Shown piece by piece: positions 9,070-18,762 of a DNA stretch of 64,000 bases. The notes under the pieces are model-generated. The model worked only from the letters and a program-made list of their open reading frames with translations, made no database searches and was not told where the DNA came from. The position numbers and the translations under genes were made by a program. The DNA comes from Clostridia bacterium (GTDB lineage Bacteria > Bacillota > Clostridia > Oscillospirales > CAG-272): positions 67,485-131,484 of the forward strand of contig JAFYMF010000057.1 in assembly GCA_017556745.1 (NCBI GenBank), given 5' to 3'. How positions within the stretch are numbered: position 1 is the stretch's first letter; every line of letters starts with the position of its first letter.

Positions 9070-9693
9070 TCACTTTTCTATCTGCGCGGAAACTCTGTCA
9101 ATAAACTCATTGATCTCTTCGCGCTTAAGTTTGATGGATGCAACGTTAACTATAAGTCTTGCGGAAACATTGGCTATATCTTCATATACCTCAAGTCCGT
9201 TTTCCTTAAGTGTAGAACCGGTCTCAACTATATCAACTATAGCATCGGCAAGTCCGAGAAGGGGTGCAAGTTCTACGGACCCCTCTATCTTAACAACTTC
9301 AACGTCAATTCCTCTGCTGTTAAAATAATTCTTTGTTACGGTGGGATATTTACTTGCAATAACCTTGTGTGAATAACCGTCGTAAAAATTCTTTCCCTTC
9401 AGTCCCGCAAGAGCAAAGCGGCACTTACCGAAGCCCAGATCAAGAAGCTCGTAAAATGTCTTTCCGTGCTCCATGATTGTATCTTTACCGACTATACCGA
9501 TATCACAAACACCGTGCTCTATATATGTAATTACATCAGCAGACTTTGAGAGCACGACCTCAATATTATCACCAATGGAAAGGAGAAGCTTTCTTCCTTT
9601 GTTTCTGACGTCAGAACAATCATATCCGGCTTTCTCAAGTATGCTAAGCGTTTTTTCTTCAATTCGTCCTTTTGTTAAAGCGATACGTATCAT
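9070..9693 (-). CDS. hisG: ATP phosphoribosyltransferase, short catalytic subunit
   Basis: First, committed step of histidine synthesis, joining ATP and PRPP. At 207 residues this is the short form (HisG-S), which lacks the C-terminal regulatory ACT-like domain and works only with HisZ, encoded immediately upstream. Motifs are RIALTKGRIEE, DIGIVGKDTI, SKYPTVTKNYF and the PRPP-binding ADAIVDIVETGSTLKENGL. Its start overlaps the hisZ stop by 4 bases, consistent with equimolar synthesis of the HisZG complex. Confidence 0.97.
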   Translation of the reverse strand: MIRIALTKGRIEEKTLSILEKAGYDCSDVRNKGRKLLLSIGDNIEVVLSKSADVITYIEHGVCDIGIVGKDTIMEHGKTFYELLDLGFGKCRFALAGLKGKNFYDGYSHKVIASKYPTVTKNYFNSRGIDVEVVKIEGSVELAPLLGLADAIVDIVETGSTLKENGLEVYEDIANVSARLIVNVASIKLKREEINEFIDRVSAQIEK

Positions 9694-10883
9694 TTCAAAT
9701 CCTCGCTTTCACATTTGTCACCGTCTATAATTAACATAGTATCAATTCCTCTGTTCAAAGCATTAATGCGTGTCTCGTTTACAGTATCAAAGCAGGAAAG
9801 CTCTACAGAATAGCCGTCATCTTCAAGCTCTGTACGCTTAACATAAGCCTTTGCTATATACTCGCTTTCGCAGAAAATAACAGCAGTCTTCTCTTTCTTT
9901 TCCCCTGCTCTGTAACCGCTCTTGTAAAGGGTATCAGACACAGCATCCACGTTAATTGCAAATCCTACGGAAGGAACATCAAAACCAAAGTTTCCGACAA
10001 GGTTATCGTAACGTCCGCCACTGAGAACAGGCTCACCCGCACCCTCGATAAATCCGCGGAAGACGATTCCGGTATAGTAATCAAGCTTGTGAACTATACC
10101 AAGGTCAATGAGAACTCTGTCGCCGTATCCTGCTTCTTCAAGGAGTGCATACGTTCTCTTTACCTTCTCAAGTGCTCCGAGAGCACCTGTATTGTTTCCT
10201 GCAATCTTGGCAGCACGGTCAAACACCTCTTTACCGCCGAAAAGAAGAGGAATCTGCATTATACGCTCGATACCCGCGGTATCACCGATAAAACCGAGAG
10301 AAACGGCATTCTTGCTATCAACATAATCACGTACGATCGCCTTTTCCTCGTCTGTCATGTCAAGCTCAGAAATAAGAGCATTATAGAACTCAACGTGACC
10401 GATCTCTATTTTGAAATCGGCGCCGAGAGCCTCAAGCGCTTTAATTGCGGTAGTAATACATATCATATCACTCTTGATACCGTCAAGGCCTATAAGCTCA
10501 ACACCGCTCTGCATTATCTCATTTCTCTTTCCGGAATAACCGAGATTAATACGGTATACGTTCTGGCTATAGGAAAGCTTAATAGGTAACGGCATATCCT
10601 TAAGCTTGGTTGCCGCAACTCTCGCAATAGGTGTAGTACAGTCAGGACGAAGCACAAGAAGTCTTCCTGCGTTATCGGTAAGCTTATACATATTCTCCTG
10701 AGGAAGAGGCTGACCTGTAAAATTAAAGGCATCGTAATATTCAAGGGTAGGTGTGGTCACCTTGGCAAAGCCTTCCTTTTCGTATACCGACTCAAGCTTT
10801 TGAGCAATTTCACTCTCAAGCACTACCTCGTCGTATATCATATCTCTCATTCCGTCCGGAATATTTATCTTTAATTTGTACAT
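9690..10883 (-). CDS. hisZ: ATP phosphoribosyltransferase regulatory subunit (HisRS-like)
   Basis: Histidyl-tRNA-synthetase paralogue without aminoacylation activity; it assembles with short HisG and provides histidine feedback control. The 397-residue protein keeps class II synthetase motifs such as PTLEYYD, LRPDCTTPIARVAA and YSQNVYR, and the histidine-pocket-like LDYYTGIVFRGF. Its placement as first gene of the his operon, directly before short hisG, supports HisZ over a true HisS, although the C-terminal part (about 320-397) resembles a degenerate anticodon-binding domain. ATG at 10883 follows GAGGAG. Confidence 0.92.
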   Translation of the reverse strand: MYKLKINIPDGMRDMIYDEVVLESEIAQKLESVYEKEGFAKVTTPTLEYYDAFNFTGQPLPQENMYKLTDNAGRLLVLRPDCTTPIARVAATKLKDMPLPIKLSYSQNVYRINLGYSGKRNEIMQSGVELIGLDGIKSDMICITTAIKALEALGADFKIEIGHVEFYNALISELDMTDEEKAIVRDYVDSKNAVSLGFIGDTAGIERIMQIPLLFGGKEVFDRAAKIAGNNTGALGALEKVKRTYALLEEAGYGDRVLIDLGIVHKLDYYTGIVFRGFIEGAGEPVLSGGRYDNLVGNFGFDVPSVGFAINVDAVSDTLYKSGYRAGEKKEKTAVIFCESEYIAKAYVKRTELEDDGYSVELSCFDTVNETRINALNRGIDTMLIIDGDKCESEDLK

Positions 10884-10920
10884 TTCAAAAAACTCCTCAG
10901 TTTTGCTTTATTGCTTTAAT

Positions 10921-10949
10921 ATATTAACACATTAAAGTAACTTTGTCAA
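10921..10949 (-). promoter_or_regulatory. Consensus sigma-A promoter of the his operon
   Basis: On the minus strand TTGACA (10944-10949) and TAATAT (10921-10926) are spaced by exactly 17 bases. The start point would be near 10914, leaving about a 30-base leader. That is too short for a T-box or a leader-peptide attenuator, so control by one of those devices at this promoter is unlikely. Confidence 0.82.
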
Positions 10950-10966
10950 TATCAATATCCACTAAA

Positions 10967-13900
10967 TCAGAACAAGGTAAGCTGATTTGTTTCTGACAAA
11001 CCGTCAAGAACACCGTTTGCGGCAAGAATCTCCATTACACTCTTTGTTACCTTTGAACGTTGCTGGAGCTCCTCGCGAGAAATGATTTCTCCTTCCTCTC
11101 TTACTGCCACAAGGCTCCTTGCTGCGTTCTCGCCAATTCCGCTAAGTGCGGAAAATGGCATACGAATCGCTCCGTTTTCCGGCAAGAAAGCAAATGAATC
11201 AGATTTGTAAAGATCAACAGGCAGAAACTTTATACCCCTTGCAAGAGCCTCTTCAACAAGCTGAAGAGTAGCAAACATTGCATTTTCCTTCTGTGAGGCT
11301 TCCATACCCTTTGCCTTTATTTCCTCAAGCTTGGCACGAACCACCTTTTTACCTCCGGATGCTATCTCTGCATCAAATTCTCCGGGAGCTGCAGTAAAGA
11401 ATCCCGCATAGAACTCAAGAGGCATATGAACCTTATACCAAGCTATTCTTATAGCACTCATAACGTATGCTGCTGCGTGAGCCTTGGGGAACATGTAACG
11501 GATCTTCTGAAGAGAATCAATGTACCAATCGGGAACATTATGCTCCTTCATTGCCGCCATCATATCGTCAGGAATGGGCTTACCCTTTTTATTTTTTCTG
11601 ACCATCTCCATTATCTTGAATGACATACTGTTATCAAGACCGTAGTTGATAAGGTCAAGCATTATACCGTCACGTGTACCGATAACGTGTCCAAGGTCAC
11701 AAATACCCTGGTCAATAAGATCCTTTGCGTTACCAAGCCAAACACCCTCTCCGTGGGTAAGACCGGACACCTGAAGAAGATCGGCAAAGTCCTTGGGTCT
11801 TGAAGCAATAAGAACGGGCTTAACAAAGCTTGTACCAAGCTCAGGGATACCGAGAGTACCTGTTTCACTGTCAAAGAGGTCAGATGGCTTGATTCCAAGG
11901 GCCTCTGTTCCGGTGAACAGCTTATACACATCGGGATCGTTCATTTTAACGTCCATTACACTTGTATTTGTGAATCGTTCGATAGCCTTGTACTTGGTGG
12001 GCACATCGTGGCCAAGCTCGTCAAGCTTCAGTATCGTATCATGAAGATAGCTAAACGCGAAATGTGTTGTAATAGTATCTGAATTAGGGTCGTCTGCCGG
12101 GTGCTGGATAGGTGTAAAATCGTAAATATCGTATTCCTTCGGTATAACGATGATACCTCCGGGATGCTGACCGGTAGTACGCTTTACACCAACACAACGG
12201 GAAATTATACGGCTGATCTCTGCCTTGCCCAGTGATATCTCCTTACTCTCAATATACTTGTTTACAAAACCATAAGCAGTCTTATCCGCGAGAGTACCGA
12301 GAGTTCCCGCTCTGAACACGTTCTCTTTTCCGAAAAGATCACCGGTATATTTATGTACCCTTGCCTGAACCTCACCTGAAAAGTTAAGGTCTATATCGGG
12401 AGATTTATCGCCGTAGAATCCAAGGAAAGTCTCAAAGGGGATGTCATGTCCGTCGGAATACATTATCTCTCCGCATACCGGACAGTTTTTATCAGGGTAA
12501 TCAAAGCCGGATCCATATCCGCCCTCATTTGAGAAATCGCTGTATTTACATTTTCTGCAAACGTAATGGGGAGGCAGAGGATTAACCTCAGATATACCGC
12601 CGGCAAAAGCAACGTATGAAGAACCGACCGATCCTCGAGAACCAACAAGATACCCCTGCTCTTCACTATATTTAACAAGCTTTCTCGCGATCATATAAAG
12701 AACCGCAAAACCGTTCTTTATAATCGAAGTAAGCTCTCTGTCAAGTCTATTCTTAACAATATCCGGAAGGGGTGAACCGTAAAGCTCCTCGGAGAACTTA
12801 TAACATTCTCTCTCAAGATCCTCTTCCGCGCCTTCAATGCTGGGTGTATATGCCCCCTTGGGGATGGGACGTACCTCGCCCACCATATCTGCGATCATAT
12901 TGGGATTGGTAATAACAACATCCCGTGCCTTTTCCTCGCCGAGATATGAAAATTCCTCAAGCATCTCATCGGTAGTACGCATATAAAGACCGACATCCCT
13001 ATCCGCATCCTTGAATTTCATACCGGCAAGAAGTATCTTACGGTAGAGCTCGTCCTCTTTATTCATAAAGTGGGCATCACATGTGGCAACAACAGGCTTA
13101 CCGGCTTTCTCACCCAGTTCTACGATACGTCGGTTAAAGTCACGAAGCTGCTCATCGTTTGCCGCTTTTCCCTCCGCAATAAGGAAACGGTTATTACAGA
13201 TAGGCTGTATTTCAAGATAATCGTAAAAGGACGCTATCTCGAGCAGAGATTGCTCCGGCTTATTTTCAAGCATAGCGGAAAACAATTCTCCCGCCTCACA
13301 GGCAGAACCGATTATGAGTCCCTCTCTATGCTCCTCAAGAATGGTACGAGGTATTCTCGGTACCTTTTTGTAATAATCAAGATAACTTGCGGAAATAAGC
13401 TTATAAAGATTTTTAAGACCTACGAGATCCTTTACAAGAATAATCTGGTGATATGTTTTAAGCTTAAGAGGATCGGAATTTTCACTCATAGCTTCAAGCA
13501 TCTGCGGAATATTACCAACACCCTCAAGTTTAAGCTTTTCGGTCATACATACGAAAATCTTGCCGAGAATAGCGGCATCATCACAAGCTCTGTGGTGGTG
13601 GAAATCGCCCAATCCAAAATACTGGGCAAGATTATCAAGCTTATGCCGCTTAAGATCCGTATTAAGATATCTTGACAATGCAACGGTATCAAGATAAGGA
13701 TTTTCAAAGGGAATTCCAAGATTATCAGCCGCATATCTGATAAAGCTGATATCAAATGTAGCATTATGAGCAATAAGAAGACGGTCACCTGCAAACTCAA
13801 GGAATGCTCTCAATGCTTCCTCTATCTTCGGTGCGCCTTTTACCATCTCATCGGTAATAGAGGTAAGTTTTGTTATCTCCTCGGGGATAGGACATTCCGG

Positions 13901-15412
13901 ATCAACGAATGTATTAAACTCCTTAACCACTTCACCGCCGGACAAAAGCACCGCACCAATCTCGGTTATCTTACAGTTCATAGGTGAAAGTCCTGTAGTC
14001 TCTATATCAAAGACAATAAATTCACCGTCAAACTCAGCATCGCATTCACCGTATATTGCACGTGAGGTATCATCTACAAAATAAGCTTCCATTCCGTAGA
14101 TAACCTTCATTCCGAGTGCCTCAGATGCCTCCATAGCCTCAGGAAAAGCTTGTACGTTTCCGTGGTCTGTTATAGCTACTGCCTTATGGCCCCACGCATG
14201 CGCGGTCTTTACTATTTCCTTCGGAGAAATAATAGCATCCATTGTTGACATGTTGGTGTGAAGATGGAGCTCGACTCTCTTGTCCTCGGCATTGTCTTTT
14301 CTCTTCAGTTTTTTTACTTTAACAGCGGCCTTGGGCATAAATACGAGCTCGCCGTCAAATTTATCAAGACGCGCATTACCGCTTACAACAACAATATCTC
14401 CCTTGGCTATACTCTCGGTAAAGCCCTTGACCTTTTCCTGCTCGGCACGCTTAGATTCCTCCATATCCTCATTCTGCTCATAGGATACCTTCATATATAT
14501 CGAAGAATCACCGTCGTATATTCCGATCGTAACATTTACTCTTTCACCACCACGGAATTCCTTAGTGGTAATTTCAAATATCTCACCTATTATAAGAGTA
14601 CGCTTTCCCGATGTAAGATCACGTATCTTGGTTACACCGGTAAGTGAGAAATCCTCACCGTAGAACAGTTCAGGAGAAGAAAGGTCATAGGTAACCGCAC
14701 CTATCTCAAGTCTATCGTTTTCAATGATTGCGGCCTTATCATCAGTCTCAATCAAAGATGCAACCCTGCGATAAACCGGCTTATCCGGTTCATTCTCAGG
14801 GGTAGGCGGTGCTGCAGCGGTAATTTTTCTTGCTTCATTTGCCGCCTTAACACCTGCAATAAAGTCATTCTGTTCCTTTGCAAACAGTTCTCTTCTCTCT
14901 TTTTCTCTCTCCTCATAATCATCGGAGCGAGTCACTTTAACGTTATATCTTTTAGAAAATTCAGAAAAAATTATATTAGAAATTACGTCAGCTGTACCGC
15001 CATTGTTGATAAGTTCAATACCACCGTCACCAAAAGGAATTGTAATGGTTATCAGTGAATCCTCGATACGGTAATCATACTGACCGAAAAATCCGTTTGC
15101 AACTACACCGACGCGACAAGCCTCGGTAAGTATCTGCGGCATATAGTCTGCTGTAAAAAGCTCTGCCGGATAATGGGGTAAAATTTTAGTAGCATTGATG
15201 CCGTATGCCTCACGTATACCGCTCTCTAGCTCGTAAAGCTCACCTTTAGGGATTATGTGCTGAAAATCAGCCTCTATCTCAAGGATTCTGCGATCATTAT
15301 CTGCACGAAGGCGTACCCCCGACGCCTCTGCCAGAATTTTTTTCTGGGAAGGAGTCGGAGAATACTTTTTCAGCATATCAAGAAGTGATCTGTTACTGTT
15401 TTCTCCGCTCAT
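10967..15412 (-). CDS. polC: DNA polymerase III alpha subunit, PolC type
   Basis: Replicative polymerase of low-GC Gram-positives, 1481 residues. Domains in order: N-terminal domain with OB fold (about 240-345, includes KIRDLTSGKRTLIIGEI), PHP domain starting VELHLHTNMSTMDA near 380, the inserted 3'-5' DEDDh exonuclease starting VFDIETTGL near 466 with IAHNATFDISFI and HHRACDDA, then PHP continuation, a zinc-binding C2C2 motif (CRKC ... CPVC) and the catalytic palm-finger domain with PDIDLNFSGE (catalytic Asp pair). Exonuclease and polymerase residues look intact. It starts 6 bases after ispG and is probably the last gene of the uppS-cdsA-dxr-rseP-ispG-polC unit. Confidence 0.98.
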   Translation of the reverse strand: MSGENSNRSLLDMLKKYSPTPSQKKILAEASGVRLRADNDRRILEIEADFQHIIPKGELYELESGIREAYGINATKILPHYPAELFTADYMPQILTEACRVGVVANGFFGQYDYRIEDSLITITIPFGDGGIELINNGGTADVISNIIFSEFSKRYNVKVTRSDDYEEREKERRELFAKEQNDFIAGVKAANEARKITAAAPPTPENEPDKPVYRRVASLIETDDKAAIIENDRLEIGAVTYDLSSPELFYGEDFSLTGVTKIRDLTSGKRTLIIGEIFEITTKEFRGGERVNVTIGIYDGDSSIYMKVSYEQNEDMEESKRAEQEKVKGFTESIAKGDIVVVSGNARLDKFDGELVFMPKAAVKVKKLKRKDNAEDKRVELHLHTNMSTMDAIISPKEIVKTAHAWGHKAVAITDHGNVQAFPEAMEASEALGMKVIYGMEAYFVDDTSRAIYGECDAEFDGEFIVFDIETTGLSPMNCKITEIGAVLLSGGEVVKEFNTFVDPECPIPEEITKLTSITDEMVKGAPKIEEALRAFLEFAGDRLLIAHNATFDISFIRYAADNLGIPFENPYLDTVALSRYLNTDLKRHKLDNLAQYFGLGDFHHHRACDDAAILGKIFVCMTEKLKLEGVGNIPQMLEAMSENSDPLKLKTYHQIILVKDLVGLKNLYKLISASYLDYYKKVPRIPRTILEEHREGLIIGSACEAGELFSAMLENKPEQSLLEIASFYDYLEIQPICNNRFLIAEGKAANDEQLRDFNRRIVELGEKAGKPVVATCDAHFMNKEDELYRKILLAGMKFKDADRDVGLYMRTTDEMLEEFSYLGEEKARDVVITNPNMIADMVGEVRPIPKGAYTPSIEGAEEDLERECYKFSEELYGSPLPDIVKNRLDRELTSIIKNGFAVLYMIARKLVKYSEEQGYLVGSRGSVGSSYVAFAGGISEVNPLPPHYVCRKCKYSDFSNEGGYGSGFDYPDKNCPVCGEIMYSDGHDIPFETFLGFYGDKSPDIDLNFSGEVQARVHKYTGDLFGKENVFRAGTLGTLADKTAYGFVNKYIESKEISLGKAEISRIISRCVGVKRTTGQHPGGIIVIPKEYDIYDFTPIQHPADDPNSDTITTHFAFSYLHDTILKLDELGHDVPTKYKAIERFTNTSVMDVKMNDPDVYKLFTGTEALGIKPSDLFDSETGTLGIPELGTSFVKPVLIASRPKDFADLLQVSGLTHGEGVWLGNAKDLIDQGICDLGHVIGTRDGIMLDLINYGLDNSMSFKIMEMVRKNKKGKPIPDDMMAAMKEHNVPDWYIDSLQKIRYMFPKAHAAAYVMSAIRIAWYKVHMPLEFYAGFFTAAPGEFDAEIASGGKKVVRAKLEEIKAKGMEASQKENAMFATLQLVEEALARGIKFLPVDLYKSDSFAFLPENGAIRMPFSALSGIGENAARSLVAVREEGEIISREELQQRSKVTKSVMEILAANGVLDGLSETNQLTLF

Positions 15413-15418
15413 AATTTT

Positions 15419-16519
15419 TTATTCTCCGTCTGCGGTCATTTCCTTTATTTCACCAATAAGAGTATCTATTACCGCATCTTCTTTTATTTTTCTTATTATT
15501 TCTCCGTGTTTGAAAAGCAATGCTTCGCCACTGCCACCGGCTATTCCAATATCCGCTTCTTTTGCCTCACCGGGGCCGTTTACTGCACAACCCATAATTG
15601 CAACCTTAATCGTTTTGTCGTATATACCTGCCTCTTTTGCGGCAATTTCAAACTTTTCAGCAAGACCGATGAGATCTATTTTGGTTCTTCCGCAGGTGGG
15701 ACAAGAAACAACAGTCATACCGGATTTTTCAAGAACTCCGCATGCCTTAAGGATATCCTTAGCGGCATATATCTCTTCAACCGGGTCAGCGGTGAGAGAT
15801 ACCCTAACTGTATCTCCTATACCGTCACAGAGGAGTGAACCTATTCCAATAGCACTCTTAAGAGTACCGTCCCCTTTTCGCCCTGCCTCTGTTACACCTA
15901 TATGAAGTGGATATTCAGTATCTTTCGCAAGTATTCTGTTTGCTCCGATCATCTCTTTTACAGACGATGACTTGATTGATATAACTATATCTTCGAAAGC
16001 ATGCTTCCTGAGAAGCTCCGCATGGTACAGTGCACTCTCAGCCAAAGCTTCTGCCGTGGGGGACCCGTATTTACCAAGAATCTCCTTTTCAAGAGAACCA
16101 CCGTTAACGCCGATACGGATAGGCACACCTGCCGCCGATGCTGCAAGTGCTACCTCTCTGACCTTTTCATCTCCACCAATATTACCTGGGTTTATTCTGA
16201 CCTTATCAACGCCAGCGGAAATAGCCGCAAGTGCTACTTTATAGTCAAAATGAATATCAGCAACAATAGGAATTTTCACACCGGATGCCTTGATTTTCTT
16301 TATTGTGTCGGCAGATTCAACATCCGGAACTGTTATACGGACTATATCACACCCGACAGCCTCAAGACTTTTTATCTGTCCTATAGTTGCCACGCTGTCT
16401 TTGGTATCGGTATTAGTCATAGACTGTACGCTGACAGGACTGTCACCGCCGATATATATTCCGCCAACCAATACCTTACGGCTTATTCTTCTGTTATGAT
16501 TATATGCATCCTGTTTCAT
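15419..16519 (-). CDS. ispG: 4-hydroxy-3-methylbut-2-enyl diphosphate synthase (flavodoxin)
   Basis: Penultimate enzyme of the MEP isoprenoid pathway, reducing MEcPP to HMBPP. The 366-residue protein has the TIM-barrel N-terminus (PVSVQSMTNTDT, VADIHFDY, RINPGNIG) and the C-terminal 4Fe-4S domain with VSCPTCGRTKIDL and IMGCAVNGPGEAKEADIG supplying the cluster cysteines. With Dxr two genes upstream it marks the use of the MEP pathway. Confidence 0.97.
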   Translation of the reverse strand: MKQDAYNHNRRISRKVLVGGIYIGGDSPVSVQSMTNTDTKDSVATIGQIKSLEAVGCDIVRITVPDVESADTIKKIKASGVKIPIVADIHFDYKVALAAISAGVDKVRINPGNIGGDEKVREVALAASAAGVPIRIGVNGGSLEKEILGKYGSPTAEALAESALYHAELLRKHAFEDIVISIKSSSVKEMIGANRILAKDTEYPLHIGVTEAGRKGDGTLKSAIGIGSLLCDGIGDTVRVSLTADPVEEIYAAKDILKACGVLEKSGMTVVSCPTCGRTKIDLIGLAEKFEIAAKEAGIYDKTIKVAIMGCAVNGPGEAKEADIGIAGGSGEALLFKHGEIIRKIKEDAVIDTLIGEIKEMTADGE

Positions 16520-16534
16520 CAGTAACGTCCTCTG

Positions 16535-17578
16535 TTAAAAAATCAATGAGAAAATATCCTTTACAGACACAAGCAACATTATGAGTAAAAGCACGCAAAG
16601 TCCCGCGAAATGAACAAAAGACTCATACTTTGGATTTATTGGCTTTCCCCTCAGGAATTCGATCAAAAAGAAGAAAAGTCTTCCTCCATCAAGTGCGGGA
16701 ACAGGCAGAAGATTAAACACTCCCAGATTCATTGTTATAACTATAAACAAAAACAAAACTCTGTCAAAGCCTATTGATGCAGCCTGCGTTATTGCCGAAG
16801 TAATCCCAACGGGACCCGACATATTTTCAACACCAAATCTACCGGTTATAAGACCTATGAGCGAATCCCATACCATTTTTATAGCAGATACAGATCTATG
16901 GAAGGTATGTCCGAGCACAACCGGAAGAGTTTTTTTCGCCGGTTCAACTCCAAAGTCTGCCAAACCTAACTTTACTCCTTCCTGCTCTTCCACGCGGAAA
17001 ACGACATCCTCGAGAACGATCTCGTTTCCATCTCGTACAACGGTAATATCAAGTGGTTCATAACCGTTATACAGTATTTCGTAACTGAGTTCATCAACTG
17101 AGTAAACTTTAGTATCATTTATCTTTACAATAGTATCACCTACGTTAAGTCCATGATCACAACTAACTGCATCTTCAACGAAGAAACTTATTTTGGTAGA
17201 ACCAAGATCATCATAAGCAAGCACAAGACCGAACATTAGAATAAAGCCGAGAGCAATATTCATCATAGCTCCGGCAGAAACAATAATAAATCGCTGCCAC
17301 ACCGGCTTAGCTCTGAACGCACCGGGATCTTGTTCTCCGGTTTGCTCCGGAGGATCATCCTCACCCATATTCACGTAGCCACCGATAGGAAACAGACGCA
17401 GAGTATAAAGAATCCCACTCTTCTTTGATCTTCTCTGAAAGAGCTTCGGTCCCATTCCTATAGAAAATTCTATTACATTTACTCGAAAAATTCTGGCAAA
17501 TATAAAATGTCCGAACTCATGTATAGTTATAAGAAAACCAAACATGAGTATAGCAATTAAGATATACAAAAATTGCAT
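16535..17578 (-). CDS. rseP: RIP metalloprotease RseP (site-2 protease family)
   Basis: Intramembrane zinc protease that cleaves anti-sigma factors or signal-peptide remnants. The 347-residue protein has the active-site helix ITIHEFGHFIFAR near residue 20, then GGYVNMGEDD, a PDZ domain (about 120-200, DGLNVGDTIVKINDTKV-like), and the third zinc ligand segment NLLPVPALDGGRLFF near residue 285. ATG at 17578 overlaps the dxr stop by one base (TAATG). A longer reading to 17623 would run far into dxr and is less likely. Confidence 0.95.
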   Translation of the reverse strand: MQFLYILIAILMFGFLITIHEFGHFIFARIFRVNVIEFSIGMGPKLFQRRSKKSGILYTLRLFPIGGYVNMGEDDPPEQTGEQDPGAFRAKPVWQRFIIVSAGAMMNIALGFILMFGLVLAYDDLGSTKISFFVEDAVSCDHGLNVGDTIVKINDTKVYSVDELSYEILYNGYEPLDITVVRDGNEIVLEDVVFRVEEQEGVKLGLADFGVEPAKKTLPVVLGHTFHRSVSAIKMVWDSLIGLITGRFGVENMSGPVGITSAITQAASIGFDRVLFLFIVITMNLGVFNLLPVPALDGGRLFFFLIEFLRGKPINPKYESFVHFAGLCVLLLIMLLVSVKDIFSLIF

Positions 17579-18744
17579 TAAGAGTTTCCTCCCACAAGCT
17601 TGTTTGAATATTCTCTTGCCCACTCGTCAGTCGCAAGATAGTCGTCTAAGCTCGCATGGTCAATTTTGGGAGAGTCGTTTACTGTACGTGCGATCATCTC
17701 CGGAATATAGTTAAACGATATTTTACCATCAAGAAAAGCCTTAACCGCTATCTCATCAGCCGCATTAAGCGCCGCCGCTGAAACTCCGCCTCGTCTGAAA
17801 GCATCCTTAGCAAGAGCAAGGCAGGGGAATGTATCAGTATCCGGTATACCAAACGAGAGTGATGATAGCTTTGTAAAATCAAGAGGCTCTATACAGCCGT
17901 CATTTCTTTCGGGGTAAGTAACTGCATATTGTATACACAAACGCATATCCGGTACGGCAAGCTGAGCAATAATAGCGTTATCAATGTATTCTACCATCGA
18001 ATGAATTATGCTTTCCCTCTGTACCACAACATCTATTTTATCAAGAGGCACACCGAAGAGCCATGCCGCCTCAATAACCTCAAAACCCTTATTCATAAGG
18101 GTGGCACTGTCAATAGTTATTCTTGCACCCATATTCCAAGTAGGATGCAACAACGCTTCTGCAGGTGTAACAGCCTCAAGTTCTTCCTTCTTTTTGCCGT
18201 AATATCTTCCCCCAGAAGCCGTAAGAATTATTCTCTTTATCGTATTTTTAGGTTCAGAACCTATACACTGAAAAATAGCACTGTGTTCACTGTCAACAGG
18301 GATTATCTCAACATTATTTTTTTCAGCAAGAGCAGTAACTACCTCTCCTGCGATAACGAGGGATTCTTTATTGGCAAGAGCCAATCGTTTTTTTGTTTTA
18401 AGTGCCTCAACAGTAGGAATAAGTCCCGCTTTTCCGGTTATGGAGTTAAGTATAATATCCGAGCTACTCTCGTTTATCATTTCACCTATCGCTCCGTCAC
18501 CTGCCAAAAATTTCACATTAAGATCAGCACATCTTATTCTCATATCTTTGAGAGAATCGTCATCCTTAAGCGCACAGAACTTGGGACGGTGCTTGCGTAT
18601 CTGTTCTTCAAGAAGCGAAATATTACTGTATCCGGATATTCCCTCAACCTGAATCCCATCGCGCTCAGCAACATCAAGTGCCTGACTGCCAACCGATCCG
18701 GTAGAACCGAGAATAACCATTTTGGATCTATCCATTTCACTCAT
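17578..18744 (-). CDS. dxr: 1-deoxy-D-xylulose-5-phosphate reductoisomerase
   Basis: Commits DXP to the MEP pathway by rearrangement and NADPH reduction. At 388 residues the length is normal. The Rossmann motif VILGSTGSVGSQALDV is near residue 9, ANKESLVIAGE near 123, the metal and substrate region PVDSEHSAIFQC near 148, LTASGGRYYG near 175, and HPTWNMGARITIDSATLMNKGFEVIEA near 200. It lies 18 bases after cdsA and overlaps rseP. Confidence 0.97.
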   Translation of the reverse strand: MSEMDRSKMVILGSTGSVGSQALDVAERDGIQVEGISGYSNISLLEEQIRKHRPKFCALKDDDSLKDMRIRCADLNVKFLAGDGAIGEMINESSSDIILNSITGKAGLIPTVEALKTKKRLALANKESLVIAGEVVTALAEKNNVEIIPVDSEHSAIFQCIGSEPKNTIKRIILTASGGRYYGKKKEELEAVTPAEALLHPTWNMGARITIDSATLMNKGFEVIEAAWLFGVPLDKIDVVVQRESIIHSMVEYIDNAIIAQLAVPDMRLCIQYAVTYPERNDGCIEPLDFTKLSSLSFGIPDTDTFPCLALAKDAFRRGGVSAAALNAADEIAVKAFLDGKISFNYIPEMIARTVNDSPKIDHASLDDYLATDEWAREYSNKLVGGNS

Positions 18745-18762
18745 ATAAGAGTACCTCCAACA

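Noticed and set aside
10884-10966. Possible T-box or his leader attenuator upstream of hisZ
   Set aside because: The promoter starts transcription about 30 bases before the hisZ start codon, leaving no room for a specifier stem, a T-box bulge or a His-codon leader peptide.
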